Below are positions 28,729 through 37,926 of a stretch of 64,000 nt of DNA, in pieces; the first letter of the stretch is position 1, and each line of letters starts with the position of its first letter. Location: assembly GCA_963733395.1 (NCBI GenBank), contig CAVTCZ010000017.1, positions 62,001-126,000 of the forward strand, written 5' to 3'. The translations under genes were made by a program, and so were the position numbers. The stretch is from JADKAV01 sp963733395 (GTDB lineage: Bacteria; Actinomycetota; Actinomycetes; S36-B12; UBA10799). The notes under the pieces are model-generated. The model had not been told where the DNA came from, did not search any database, and saw only the letters and a list, made by a program, of their open reading frames with translations.

Positions 28729-29916
28729 ATGCCCGCACTGCCCGACGGTGACCCCGCACCCGCGGACGGGGCCCTTCCCGACGGCCTGGATTGGGACCGC
28801 CCGCTGCGGGCCTACATCCACGTCCCCTTCTGCGCCTCACGGTGCGGATACTGCGACTTCAACACCTACACCGCGGGCGAACTCGGCGGGTTCCGGTTCG
28901 ACGCGTACGTCGAGGCGGTCCGGCAGGAGATCGCCCTCGCGGCCGGCGTGACCCAGCCGCAACCGCTGTCCTCTGTCTTCATCGGCGGTGGCACCCCGTC
29001 GCTGCTGCCGGTCGCGGATCTGGCGGCGATCCTGACTGCCGTGCGCGCCACCTTCGGTTTGGAGCCCGGTGCTGAGGTCACCATGGAAGCCAACCCCGAG
29101 AACGTCACGCAGACGGCTCTCGATGGGTGGTTGGAAGCCGGGGTCAACCGTCTCAGCCTGGGGATGCAGAGCGCCGACCCGGGGGCACTGCGGGTCCTGC
29201 AGCGGGTCCACACCCCCGGTGCGGCGGTGGCGGCGGCCTTGTCTGCTCGCGGGGCAGGCTTCGATCATGTGTCGCTGGACCTCATCTACGGCGTGCCGGG
29301 GCAGTCCGCCGACTCGTGGCGCAGCACGGTGTTGTCCGCTCTCGACGCAGATCCCGACCATGTCTCCGCCTACGCCTTGGGGGTGGAGCCGGGCACCGCG
29401 CTGGCACGGCAGGTCAGCCGCGGGGAAGTGGCCGCGCCCGACCCGGATCTGGCGGCCGCCGCCTACGACATCGCGGACGCCTTGCTGGTCGAACATGGTT
29501 TCAGTTGGTACGAGATCTCGAACTGGGCGAAGCCGGGTGGCCGCTGCGAGCACAACCTCGGCTACTGGCGCGGGGACAACTGGTGGGGCTTCGGCCCGGG
29601 GGCGCACTCGCATGTCGATGGCGTGCGGTGGTGGAACGTCAAACGCCCGGCCACCTACCAGGCGATGCTGGCCACTGGCAGCAGCCCGGCGGCGGCCAGG
29701 GAGGTGCTCGACGACCAAGAGCGGCGGTTGGAGGCGGTCATGCTTCAGGTCCGTCTCGCCGAAGGATTCAGTGCTGCGGACTTCCCGGCCGATGCGGTCG
29801 CCCGACTGCGGGCGGAGGAACTGGTGGAGAACGCCGACGGCGCCCGCCTGCGCCTGACCCGCAAGGGCCGGATGCTGGCGGACGCCGTCGTGCGGGTCCT
29901 GCTCGGGTGGGACTAG
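28729..29916 (+). CDS. hemW: Radical SAM heme chaperone HemW
   Basis: A 395-residue HemN-like radical-SAM protein that binds heme and delivers it to respiratory proteins. The cluster motif is CASRCGYC (Cys35, Cys39, Cys42). The following Phe (CDF rather than the CxxxCxxCxC of HemN) marks HemW, not coproporphyrinogen dehydrogenase. GGGTPSLL, SLDLIYGVPGQS and EISNWAKPGGRCEHNLGYW blocks are typical. It sits between lepA/rpsT and hrcA as is standard. The stop overlaps, base for base, the stop of the convergent membrane-protein gene. Confidence 0.93.
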   Translation: MPALPDGDPAPADGALPDGLDWDRPLRAYIHVPFCASRCGYCDFNTYTAGELGGFRFDAYVEAVRQEIALAAGVTQPQPLSSVFIGGGTPSLLPVADLAAILTAVRATFGLEPGAEVTMEANPENVTQTALDGWLEAGVNRLSLGMQSADPGALRVLQRVHTPGAAVAAALSARGAGFDHVSLDLIYGVPGQSADSWRSTVLSALDADPDHVSAYALGVEPGTALARQVSRGEVAAPDPDLAAAAYDIADALLVEHGFSWYEISNWAKPGGRCEHNLGYWRGDNWWGFGPGAHSHVDGVRWWNVKRPATYQAMLATGSSPAAAREVLDDQERRLEAVMLQVRLAEGFSAADFPADAVARLRAEELVENADGARLRLTRKGRMLADAVVRVLLGWD

Positions 29917-30901
29917 GGAGCCACTGGCTGGCCCCGCAGCATCTTGTACGCGTAGGCCTGCGCGATCACGACGACCGGGACGGCGACGAACAAACCGAGG
30001 CCGCAGAGCAGCGCACCGACGAACAGCGCGATCCAGGTCAGGATCAGCAGCAGCAACAGGTTGCCGATGTTGTCCTTGACGAAGGAGAAGCTCGCCTTGA
30101 TCGACTCCCAGGCACCGAGATCCTGGTCGAGGATGAAGTACACGAAGAACGCCCCGAAGAAGGCGATGATCAGACCGGGCAGGATGCACAGCAGGAACCC
30201 GATGAAGGTCAGGATCCCCGAGGATGATCCCCGCGAGGATGATCCGTCCGATCTTGTTCAGCGTGAGCAACTCGCCGAGTACCAGCGGCCGGCCTTCGGT
30301 CAGCGCCAGCCCACCGCGGGCGAACGCCGCTTGCACGACGTAACCCCAGATGAAACTGATGATGCCGAAGACCAGGGACACCAGTGCCGCCGAGGAAGCC
30401 GGTGCTGGAGGTGGAGACCACGTAGCCGTTGTCGCCGGTCACGACGGTGGTCTCCGGGCTGGTGAGGCTCTGGAACAGGAACTGCAACCCGTAGATCACA
30501 GCTCCGATGAGCATGAACACCAACATCGCGATCAGGATCGGGCCGATGTTCTCCGTGAACTTCTTCCAGCCGTAGCCGAATGCGTCACCGACGGAGAACT
30601 GTCGCCCACCTGCGGGCGGCATGCCACCGGGCGGGATAACCACCACCGGGCGGGTAGCCACCACCGGGCGGGCAGTCCCACCAGGGGGCGGCGGCGGTGG
30701 CGGCGGCGGAGCGCCACCCGGACCACCGGGGGGCATCCCGCCGGGGGGTCCAGGAGGCGGCGGCGGTGGCGGCGGCGGAGCACCACCACCGGGCGGTGGC
30801 GGCGGAACCGAGGTGCCGCCGGGGGGCTGTGGCGGTCCGGGCGGCATGCCACCGGGCGGCTGCCCCTGGTTAGGCGGGGGAGGAGGGGGGACTTGTGACA
30901 T
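29913..30901 (-). CDS. Pro/Gly-rich N-terminus, multi-pass membrane protein (two frameshifts)
   Basis: About 328 residues. Residues 1-95 are almost entirely Pro and Gly (start MSQVPPPPPPNQGQPPGG). Then comes a hydrophobic domain with roughly five membrane segments, beginning FGYGWKKFTENIGPILIAML and ending AQAYAYKMLRGQPVAP. The layout resembles actinobacterial integral membrane proteins of the DUF975/YckC-like kind. Frame breaks lie near 30387-30391 and at the CCCC of 30216-30219; each is cured by dropping one base. It ends at the hemW stop and is followed upstream by a second Pro-rich membrane protein. Function unknown. Confidence 0.7.
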
Positions 30902-31040
30902 GGAAGGCTCCTAGTCTCTGTAGACGAGTCGGATTTGTCGGTGGTTGGCCGGAATTGCCGAGCGACTAGAGAATAGTGCGGCTAAGGGGCGAATCGTCGG
31001 ATTGGCGCTCGCCTCGATCCGGCGTGTGGGTCTTGTGCGC

Positions 31041-31469
31041 TCAGTCGGTTCCGTTCAGAGCCACCATGGCCACGGTCCAGACCGCAATCATCGCCAAAGC
31101 AATGATGCCGAGCACGAGCCCGGCTGTGGCCATCCCGGTGCTGCCGCCGGTGGCCCGCGCCCGCTTGCGTCCGGTGACGCCCAGGATGATCGCGATGATG
31201 GCCAGTGGGATCGAGATCAGACCACAGAACACCGACAGCAGCAGCGAGAGCAGTCCGGTGACCAGCGCCGCCACGCTTTGGCTGTCGCGCGGCGTGTTCG
31301 CCGAGTAGGGACCGGCGGGCGGGGAGCCGGGCGGCCCGTATTGCGGCGGGGGTGCCATCGGGGGTGGTGCCGCGGGGCCGAAGTTCGGTGGTGGCGGCGG
31401 CAGGGAAGGATCGGTCGGGCCGAAATCCGGTGCGCCGTCTTCGGGGGGACCGCTGTCGGGGGTGGTCAC
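31041..31469 (-). CDS. DUF4190 domain-containing membrane protein
   Basis: A 142-residue protein with a Pro-rich N-terminal half (start VTTPDSGPPEDGAPDFG, GTG codon) and a C-terminal DUF4190 hairpin of two membrane helices: SVAALVTGLLSLLLSVFCG and GLVLGIIALAMIAVWTVAM, joined by a basic turn GRKRARATGG. Such proteins are common and uncharacterised in actinobacteria. It has the same Pro-rich-plus-membrane plan as the neighbour at 29913-30901 and is divergent from hrcA. Confidence 0.78.
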   Translation of the reverse strand: MTTPDSGPPEDGAPDFGPTDPSLPPPPPNFGPAAPPPMAPPPQYGPPGSPPAGPYSANTPRDSQSVAALVTGLLSLLLSVFCGLISIPLAIIAIILGVTGRKRARATGGSTGMATAGLVLGIIALAMIAVWTVAMVALNGTD

Positions 31470-31606
31470 ACAGCGACCGTAGCGAGCCGGGGAACGGCGA
31501 TGCGCGCAGTGCGGCCGGGCGGCGTGCCGGTGGCGGGGCCGGAGTCGCGGTCGTGCGACCCCACATCCCACCCACCACGAACCTGGCCCGGACTCCACGA
31601 TGGCCG

Positions 31607-31637
31607 TACACTGGCACTCGGAGCAGGAGAGTGCTAA
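31607..31637 (+). promoter_or_regulatory. CIRCE operator and -10 box of hrcA
   Basis: The inverted repeat CTGGCACTC-N9-GAGTGCTAA (31611-31637) matches the CIRCE consensus TTAGCACTC-N9-GAGTGCTAA with two changes in the left arm. A TACACT box at 31607-31612 overlaps its edge, so HrcA bound here would block its own promoter. The hrcA ATG follows 20 bases later. This predicts heat-inducible expression of the hrcA-dnaJ operon. Confidence 0.88.
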
Positions 31638-31656
31638 GCGGACGCGAAAGGTGAGC

Positions 31657-32670
31657 ATGGACGACCGGAAACTCGACGTCTTGCGCGCGATCGTGGAGGA
31701 CTATGTCGCCACCCGCGAGCCGGTCGGCTCCAAGATGCTCGCCGAGCGGCACAACTTCGGGGTCAGTTCGGCCACGCTGCGTAACGACATGGCGGTGCTG
31801 GAGGAGGAGGGCTACATCGTGGCCCCCCACACCAGCGCCGGCCGGGTGCCCACGGACAAGGGCTACCGGTTGTTCGTCGACCGCATCGCGCAGATCAAGC
31901 CGCTCTCCCCGGCCGAGCGCCGCGCCATCCACCAGTTCCTCGACTCGGCGGTCGACCTCGACGACGTCATGCAACGAACCGTGCGACTGCTGGCCCAACT
32001 CACCCACCAGGTGGCCCTGGTGCAGTACCCGACGTTGACCCGCAGCGGGGTGCGGCACGTCGAGATCGTGGGGCTGGGCACCCGCCGGGTGCTGCTGGTG
32101 GTCATCGCCGACACCGGCCGGGTCGAGCAGCGCACGGTCGACAGCCCGATCGACATCACCGACGAGGCGCTGCTGGATCTGCGGGGGAGGTTGAACGCCG
32201 CCGTGGTGGGCAAGTCCTTCCCGGCGGTCGCCGACGCGGTGCAGACCATCCCGGAGCAGACGCCCGCGGCCTACCGACCCCTGGCGACCAGCGTGCTGGC
32301 CAGCCTGCTGGAGACTGTGGTGGAGCGGCAGGAGGACCGGATCGTGATGGGCGGCACAGCCAACCTCACCCGCTTCGGGGAGGACTACGCCGTGACGATG
32401 GGCCCGGTGCTCGAGGCGCTCGAGGAACATGTGGTGCTCCTGCGGTTGTTGCAGGAGGTGGGCAGCCGTGACGACCTCACGGTGCGGATCGGCAAGGAGA
32501 ACGAGGTTGCCGGTCTGACCTCGTCGGCCGTGGTGACGACCGGTTACGGCCCTTCCTCACACAGCATTGCGCACATCGGGGTGCTCGGCCCGACGCGTAT
32601 GGACTACCCGGGCACGATGGGCTCGGTGCGTGCGGTCGCACGCTACTTGGGCCGGATCCTGAGCCAGTAG
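31657..32670 (+). CDS. hrcA: Heat-inducible transcription repressor HrcA
   Basis: A 337-residue repressor that binds CIRCE and controls chaperone genes. An N-terminal winged helix includes LRAIVEDYVATREPVGSKML and SSATLRNDMAVLEEEGYI; the GAF-like and dimerisation domains follow, ending ARYLGRILSQ. ATG 31657 is chosen; a GTG at 31651 is also in frame. A CIRCE element at 31611 implies autoregulation. It is followed ten bases later by dnaJ. Confidence 0.95.
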   Translation: MDDRKLDVLRAIVEDYVATREPVGSKMLAERHNFGVSSATLRNDMAVLEEEGYIVAPHTSAGRVPTDKGYRLFVDRIAQIKPLSPAERRAIHQFLDSAVDLDDVMQRTVRLLAQLTHQVALVQYPTLTRSGVRHVEIVGLGTRRVLLVVIADTGRVEQRTVDSPIDITDEALLDLRGRLNAAVVGKSFPAVADAVQTIPEQTPAAYRPLATSVLASLLETVVERQEDRIVMGGTANLTRFGEDYAVTMGPVLEALEEHVVLLRLLQEVGSRDDLTVRIGKENEVAGLTSSAVVTTGYGPSSHSIAHIGVLGPTRMDYPGTMGSVRAVARYLGRILSQ

Positions 32671-32680
32671 AAGGAAGACG

Positions 32681-33820
32681 ATGGCTGCCGATTATTACCA
32701 GACCCTCGGTGTCGCACGCGATGCCACACCCGAGGAGATCAAGCGGGCCTACCGGAAATTGGCCCGCGAGTTGCACCCGGACGTGAACCCGGATCCCACC
32801 ACCCATGAGCGGTTCAAGGACGTCACCGCCGCCTATGAGGTCTTGTCGGATCCGCGCAAACGGCAGATGTACGACCTCGGTCACGACCCGCGGGCGGGTG
32901 CCGCCGGGCAGGGCGGGGCCGGCTTCGGCACCGAGAACCTGTTCGAGGACCTGATGAACTCGTTCTTCGGCGGTGGTGGCGGCGGTGGTTCCCGCGGTCC
33001 CAAACCGCGTACCCGCCGTGGTCAGGACGCGCTGCTGCGCATCGAGGTGGACCTGGCCGAAGCCGTGTTCGGTGCCGAGAAGGAGATCACCGTCGACACC
33101 GCGGTGGGGTGCCCCACATGCCGGGGTGCCGGAACCGCCGAGGGTGCGCAACTGACCACCTGCCCGATGTGCCGTGGCCGCGGCGAGGTGCAGAACGTCC
33201 AGCGCACGTTCCTCGGCCAGGTGATGACTGCCCGTGCCTGCCCGCAGTGCCAGGGTTTCGGCAACCTGAACCCCTCCCCGTGCCCCGAGTGTGCTGGCGA
33301 CGGTCGGGTCCGCACCCGGCAGACGATCAAGGTCGAGGTGCCTGCCGGCGTCGAGACCGGCACCCGGTTGCTGCTGTCCGGCCAGGGCGAGGTCGGCCCG
33401 GGCAACGGTCCGGCCGGCGACGTCTACGTCGAAATCGTGCAGAAGCCGCATCCGGTGTTCGAGCGGCAGGGCAACGACCTGCACGTCCAGCTGAGCATCC
33501 CGATGACCGCGGCGGCGCTGGGCACGGTGATCCCGCTGCAGACCCTCGACGGCGAGCAGAAGATCGACGTCAGGGCCGGCACGCAGAGCGGCAGTGTCCA
33601 GACGCTGCGGGGACTCGGCGCCGCGAAACTGCAGCGCTCCGGCCGCGGTGATCTGCACATCCACATCGACGTCCTGACCCCGACGAAACTCGAACCCGAA
33701 CAGCGGGAGTTGATCGAGCGACTTGCGGTCCTGCGCGATGAGGAGCACGTCGAGCCGACGGTCGCGGAGCATCCCGCGGGCTTGTTCTCGCGGATCAAGG
33801 AGGCGTTCAGCGGTAAATGA
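32681..33820 (+). CDS. dnaJ: Molecular chaperone DnaJ
   Basis: A 379-residue type I Hsp40 co-chaperone of DnaK. J domain at residues 1-70 with HPD at 32-34, then a short Gly-rich stretch (GGGGGGG near 100), four zinc-binding CxxCxGxG-type repeats (CPTCRGAG, CPMCRGRG, CPQCQGFG, CPECAGDG) and the C-terminal substrate domains. Coupling to hrcA rather than dnaK-grpE marks it as the second actinobacterial DnaJ (DnaJ2 type). RBS AGAAGGAAG. Its stop overlaps rsmE. Confidence 0.95.
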   Translation: MAADYYQTLGVARDATPEEIKRAYRKLARELHPDVNPDPTTHERFKDVTAAYEVLSDPRKRQMYDLGHDPRAGAAGQGGAGFGTENLFEDLMNSFFGGGGGGGSRGPKPRTRRGQDALLRIEVDLAEAVFGAEKEITVDTAVGCPTCRGAGTAEGAQLTTCPMCRGRGEVQNVQRTFLGQVMTARACPQCQGFGNLNPSPCPECAGDGRVRTRQTIKVEVPAGVETGTRLLLSGQGEVGPGNGPAGDVYVEIVQKPHPVFERQGNDLHVQLSIPMTAAALGTVIPLQTLDGEQKIDVRAGTQSGSVQTLRGLGAAKLQRSGRGDLHIHIDVLTPTKLEPEQRELIERLAVLRDEEHVEPTVAEHPAGLFSRIKEAFSGK

Positions 33821-34530
33821 CCGCCCCGCTGTTCTACGTCGAGAACCTCCCCGACACGGGAACCGTCACGCTCGCGGGCGAAGCCGCCCGGCATGCGGTG
33901 TCGGCCATGCGCCTGTCGCCGGGCGAGACCGTCCTGGTGGGTGACGGCCACGGGTCGCTGGCGGCCTGCACCGTGCTCAGCTCCGATCGTCGCGCAGGTC
34001 TGACCGCGCAGGTCGGCGCTGTCGAGGAGGTCCCGGCCGCGCGCCGGATCACGGTGGTACAGGCGATCCCCAAGGGCGAACGCGGCGACTTGTGCGTCGA
34101 GTTGCTCACTGAGACCGGAGTCTCGGTGATCGTGCCCTGGGCTTCGGCGCGGGTGGTCGCCGATTGGCGCGGCAAGGAGAACGGGAAGGTGCAGCGGTGG
34201 CGGCGGGTGGCCCGGGCCGCGGCGAAACAGGCCCGCCGGGCATACATCCCGGAGGTGGCCGATCCGGTCACGGGTATTCCTGAGTCAGGTCCGCAGTGCC
34301 TGGTGCTGCATGAGGACGCCCCGGACAGCCTCTTCGACATCGAGCTTCCGCAGGGTCCGATGTCGGTGGTGGTGGGCCCGGAGGGCGGGCTCACCGAGCA
34401 GGAGGTGACAGCCCTGGCCGCACAGGGGGCGCACCCGGTGCGGCTCGGCGCCGAGATCCTGCGGACATCGACGGCCGGAGCTGCTGCCTGCCTGTGGATA
34501 AGGGGCTTAGAAAAGCGCATGGGGACATGA
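33817..34530 (+). CDS. rsmE: 16S rRNA (uracil1498-N3)-methyltransferase
   Basis: A 237-residue SPOUT methyltransferase. The N-terminal PUA-like domain has GEAARHAVSAMRL, and the knotted C-terminal domain has the VVQAIPKGERGDLCVELLTE start, VVVGPEGGLTEQE and LGAEILRTSTAGAAA motifs that form the SAM site. ATG overlaps the dnaJ stop in ATGA. The dnaJ-rsmE order is conserved widely. Confidence 0.95.
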   Translation: MTAPLFYVENLPDTGTVTLAGEAARHAVSAMRLSPGETVLVGDGHGSLAACTVLSSDRRAGLTAQVGAVEEVPAARRITVVQAIPKGERGDLCVELLTETGVSVIVPWASARVVADWRGKENGKVQRWRRVARAAAKQARRAYIPEVADPVTGIPESGPQCLVLHEDAPDSLFDIELPQGPMSVVVGPEGGLTEQEVTALAAQGAHPVRLGAEILRTSTAGAAACLWIRGLEKRMGT

Positions 34531-34531
34531 C

Positions 34532-34879
34532 ATGATCCGAGATATGTCCTGCATCTTCTGCGCCATCGCCACCGGTGAGATCCCGGCGACCGTCGTCCAT
34601 GACAGCGACCGGGTGATGGCGTTCCGCGACCTGCACCCGGTGGCTCCGGTGCACGTCCTGGTCATCCCCAAGCAGCACTACCGCAACGTGCTCGAACTGT
34701 CCGCGGACACGCAGATGGCAGCTGAGTTGCTCGAGGTGGTCGCCGAGGTGGCGGCGGCGCAGGGCGTGGCTGAGGGTTTCCGGGTGGTCTTCAACACCGG
34801 TGCCCAGGGCGGCCAGGAGGTCGACCACGTCCACGCGCACGTGATCGGGGGCCGGCAGTTGGAATGGCCACCCGGATGA
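34532..34879 (+). CDS. HIT family (histidine triad) nucleotide-binding protein
   Basis: A 115-residue HINT-like purine nucleoside phosphoramidase. It has CIFCAIATGEIPA near the start and the catalytic histidine triad HVHAHVIGG near residue 97. ATG 34532 has GGGG seven bases before it; the internal ATG at 34544 (MSCIFC) is the start used in many homologues. It lies between rsmE and phoH and its stop overlaps the start of phoH. Confidence 0.92.
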   Translation: MIRDMSCIFCAIATGEIPATVVHDSDRVMAFRDLHPVAPVHVLVIPKQHYRNVLELSADTQMAAELLEVVAEVAAAQGVAEGFRVVFNTGAQGGQEVDHVHAHVIGGRQLEWPPG

Positions 34880-35859
34880 GCCGACCCGCCTCTGCCGACG
34901 CCTCGGTGTCGAGCACCATCGTCGTTCCCAACACCCACCCCATGGTCGCCCTGCTCGGCGCGAACGATGAGAACCTGCGCCAGTTCGAGAAGGACTTCGA
35001 GGCAGTGGACGTGCTCGTCCGCGGCAACGAGATCCACCTGTCCGGCGACGTCACCGAGATCGGCCTGGCCGAGCAGGTGATCGCCGAGATGCTGTCGATC
35101 CTGCGGACCGGTCAAGGGCTCACCCCGGACGCCGTCGAGCGCTCCGTGGCGATGCTGCGCGCCGACCGCTCGCTGTCCCCCTCCCAGCTGCTGACGGCCA
35201 ACATCTTGTCCACCCGGGGCAAGGCCATCCGGGCCAAGACGCTGAACCAGAAGCGGTACGTCGACGCCATCGACCACAACACGATCGTCTTCGGCATCGG
35301 CCCGGCCGGCACCGGCAAGACCTACCTGGCCGTGGCCAAGGCGGTGCAGGCCCTGCAGTCCAAACAGATCAACCGCATCATCCTGACCCGACCCGCGGTG
35401 GAGGCCGGTGAGCGCCTGGGGTTCCTGCCCGGCACGTTGAGCGAGAAGATCGACCCCTACCTGCGTCCGCTGTACGACGCGCTGCACGACATGATCGACC
35501 CGGACCGGATCCCGCAACTGATGACCAGCGGGACCATCGAGGTGGCACCGCTGGCGTACATGCGGGGACGCACCCTCAACGACGCGTTCATCATCCTCGA
35601 CGAGGCCCAGAACACCACCGCCGAGCAGATGAAGATGTTCCTGACCCGGCTGGGCTTCGGCTCCACGATGGTGGTGACCGGCGACGTGACCCAGGTGGAC
35701 CTGCCGGGAGGCACCACCAGTGGCCTGCGGATCGTGCAGAAGATCCTCGACGGGATCGACGACGTGCAGTTCTGCGAACTCACCAGCCGCGATGTCGTGC
35801 GGCACAAACTGGTCGGCGACATCGTGGACGCCTACGGCAGATACGAGCAGGCGCCATGA
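34876..35859 (+). CDS. PhoH family ATPase (PhoH-like)
   Basis: A protein of about 327 residues with a KH-like N-terminus (VRGNEIHLSGDVTEIGLAEQ) and a P-loop ATPase domain. Walker A is GPAGTGKTYLAVA (about 145); Walker B is AFIILDEAQNTT; TRPAVEAGERLGFLPG is the family signature. PhoH proteins are linked to RNA processing together with YbeY, whose gene overlaps this one. ATG 34876 overlaps the HIT stop in ATGA; a second in-frame ATG lies at 34864. Confidence 0.93.
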   Translation: MSRPASADASVSSTIVVPNTHPMVALLGANDENLRQFEKDFEAVDVLVRGNEIHLSGDVTEIGLAEQVIAEMLSILRTGQGLTPDAVERSVAMLRADRSLSPSQLLTANILSTRGKAIRAKTLNQKRYVDAIDHNTIVFGIGPAGTGKTYLAVAKAVQALQSKQINRIILTRPAVEAGERLGFLPGTLSEKIDPYLRPLYDALHDMIDPDRIPQLMTSGTIEVAPLAYMRGRTLNDAFIILDEAQNTTAEQMKMFLTRLGFGSTMVVTGDVTQVDLPGGTTSGLRIVQKILDGIDDVQFCELTSRDVVRHKLVGDIVDAYGRYEQAP

Positions 35860-36314
35860 GCGTCGACGTGGTCAACGAGACCGAGTCGGACGTGGACGTG
35901 GAGTCCATCGCGCAGCAGGCACGGTTCGTGCTCGACCGGTTGCGGATCCACCCCGGGGCGGAACTGTCGGTCGTGTTCGTGGACGTCGCCACGATGACCG
36001 ACCTGCACGTGCGATGGATGGACGAGCCGGGTCCGACGGACGTGCTGAGCTTCCCCATGGACGAACTGACCCCACCCCGCGATGACGAGCAGCCGCCCGA
36101 GGGCCTGCTGGGCGACGTGGTGATCTGTCCCGAGGTGGCGCAGCGGCAGGCGGAGCAGGCCGACCACGAGGTGCGCCTGGAACTGGGGGTCCTGCTGACC
36201 CACGGCATCCTGCACCTGCTGGGCTACGACCACGCCGATCCCGACGACGAGCGGCTGATGTTCGGCCTGCAGCGCCGGTTGCTGGGGGAGTGGCAGACCG
36301 AGGGCAGTACCTGA
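35856..36314 (+). CDS. ybeY: Endoribonuclease YbeY
   Basis: A 152-residue metal-dependent RNase involved in 16S rRNA maturation and ribosome quality control. The zinc motif HGILHLLGYDH (near 116-126) gives the three histidines, and TDVLSFPMDE is conserved. ATG overlaps the phoH stop, and its own stop overlaps the next ATG, so phoH-ybeY-CNNM-CDA-era are translationally chained. Confidence 0.95.
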   Translation: MSVDVVNETESDVDVESIAQQARFVLDRLRIHPGAELSVVFVDVATMTDLHVRWMDEPGPTDVLSFPMDELTPPRDDEQPPEGLLGDVVICPEVAQRQAEQADHEVRLELGVLLTHGILHLLGYDHADPDDERLMFGLQRRLLGEWQTEGST

Positions 36315-37609
36315 TGGAGTACCGAGATATCGTCCTGCAGGTCGTCGCCGCCGTGGTGCTCGTCGCGCTGGCGGGCCTGCTGGTGGCCGCCGAGGTGTCC
36401 CTCACCCGGGTCTCCAAACCGCGTGCAGCCGAACTTGTGGCCGCCGGCGCGAGGGGGTCCAAGGGCCTGCAGGTGATCGTCGCCGATCGTGCCCGGTACA
36501 TCAATGTGCTGCTGTTCCTGCGGCTCGTCTGCACCACCACCGCCATCGCTCTGGCGACGTTGATCGGGTTGGAGACGATCAGCGGGCCGCAATGGTGGCA
36601 GATCGGACTGCCGGTGCTGGTGATGGTGGTCGTCGGGTACGTCGTGACCGGGGTGGCTCCCCGTACCCTGGCCCAGCAGCATGCCGAACCGGTCGCGCTC
36701 GCCGCCTCGGGGCCTGCCCGCTTCCTGGCCGGTCTGCTCGGGCCGTTGGCCTCGCTGCTCATCCTGATCGGCAACGCCATCACCCCCGGCAAGGGGTATC
36801 GCGAAGGCCCCTTCGTGAGCCAGGCCGAACTGCGGGAACTGCTGGACCAGGCCGGTGCGGACAGCGTGATCGAGGACGAAGAGCGGCAGATGTTGCATTC
36901 GGTGTTCGAGCTCGGGGACACGCTGGTGCGCGAGGTGATGGTTCCGCGCACCGAGATGGTCTGGATCGAGAGCACCAAATCGCTTCGGCAGGCGTTGTCG
37001 TTGGGCCTGCGGTCCGGGTTCAGCCGGATCCCGGTGATCGGGGAGAACCTCGACGACGTGGTGGGCGTGGTCTACCTCAAGGACGTGGCACGGCGGTCCT
37101 TCGAGCACCGCAACTCCGAGCGCAACGAGCGAGTCGACGCGGTGATGCGCGAGGCGCACTTCGTGCCGGACAGCAAGCGGGCCGACGACTTGTTGCGCGA
37201 CATGCAGGCCGCCCGGGTGCACATGTCCATCGTCGTCGACGAGTACGGCGGAACTGCCGGGCTGGTCACGATCGAGGACATCCTGGAGGAGATCGTCGGT
37301 GAGATCGCCGATGAGTACGACACCGGCGAGACGCCCGACGTCGAGGAGTTGGGCAAGGACCGCTACCGGGTCACCGCGCGGCTTTCCGTGGACGACCTGG
37401 CCGAGCTCGTCCCGCTGCACGTGAGCAGTGAGACCGACGACGTCGACACCGTCGGTGGGCTGCTCGCCCGGCGGCTCGGCGTGGTCCCCATCCCGGGCAC
37501 CCACGTCGACATCGACGGGTACCGCTTGACCGCGGAGCAGGCCGCTGGGCGGCGCAACCGGATCGGCACCATCCTGGTCGAGAAACTCCCGAGTGAGGAC
37601 GAGCAATGA
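36314..37609 (+). CDS. CNNM/CorC family transporter with CBS pair
   Basis: A 431-residue protein of the hemolysin C / CorB-CorC class, linked to magnesium or cobalt transport. An N-terminal CNNM membrane domain with four helices (about 1-160) precedes the CBS pair (about 200-330; VMVPRTEMVWIE, GFSRIPVIGENLDDVVG, VDEYGGTAGLVTIEDILEE) and a C-terminal CorC domain. ATG overlaps the ybeY stop. Its place between ybeY and era is conserved in actinobacteria. Confidence 0.92.
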   Translation: MEYRDIVLQVVAAVVLVALAGLLVAAEVSLTRVSKPRAAELVAAGARGSKGLQVIVADRARYINVLLFLRLVCTTTAIALATLIGLETISGPQWWQIGLPVLVMVVVGYVVTGVAPRTLAQQHAEPVALAASGPARFLAGLLGPLASLLILIGNAITPGKGYREGPFVSQAELRELLDQAGADSVIEDEERQMLHSVFELGDTLVREVMVPRTEMVWIESTKSLRQALSLGLRSGFSRIPVIGENLDDVVGVVYLKDVARRSFEHRNSERNERVDAVMREAHFVPDSKRADDLLRDMQAARVHMSIVVDEYGGTAGLVTIEDILEEIVGEIADEYDTGETPDVEELGKDRYRVTARLSVDDLAELVPLHVSSETDDVDTVGGLLARRLGVVPIPGTHVDIDGYRLTAEQAAGRRNRIGTILVEKLPSEDEQ

Positions 37610-37926
37610 ACCCCGAGGACGAGAAACTCGTCGCACTCGCGCGCGCTGCCCGGGCGCGCATCCAGTCGCCGCAAGGTGCGGCTGTGCGTGACGAAACCGG
37701 CCGCAGTTACGCCGGCGCCACCGTGTCCCTGCCGTCCCTGGCCCTGTCGGCCCTGGACCTGGCCGTGGCCCAGGCGGTCGCATCGGGCGCACGTGGGTTG
37801 GAGGGCGTCGTCGTCGTGGGCGCAGACGCCCCGGACCTCGCGGCCGTGCGCGACCTCGCCGGTCCCGGCGTCCCGGTGTACCACTGCGATGCGCGGGGTC
37901 AGTTGCTCGCCGAGTCGCTGTCATGA
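37606..37926 (+). CDS. Cytidine-deaminase-like protein lacking zinc ligands
   Basis: A 106-residue protein aligned by position and by the GAAVRDETGRSYAGATVSLPSLALSALDLAVAQAVASGA pattern, read in shorter pieces, with actinobacterial proteins annotated as cytidine deaminase between the CNNM gene and era. The catalytic HAE/CAE and PCxxC motifs of real deaminases are missing; the only Cys is in YHCDARG. It is therefore unlikely to deaminate nucleosides. It overlaps both neighbours by four bases, so it is expressed with era. Function unknown. Confidence 0.65.
   Translation: MNPEDEKLVALARAARARIQSPQGAAVRDETGRSYAGATVSLPSLALSALDLAVAQAVASGARGLEGVVVVGADAPDLAAVRDLAGPGVPVYHCDARGQLLAESLS

Noticed and set aside
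28729..29916. Coproporphyrinogen III dehydrogenase HemN
   Set aside because: The fourth motif position after CxxxCxxC is Phe, not Cys, and the length (395) and context fit HemW.
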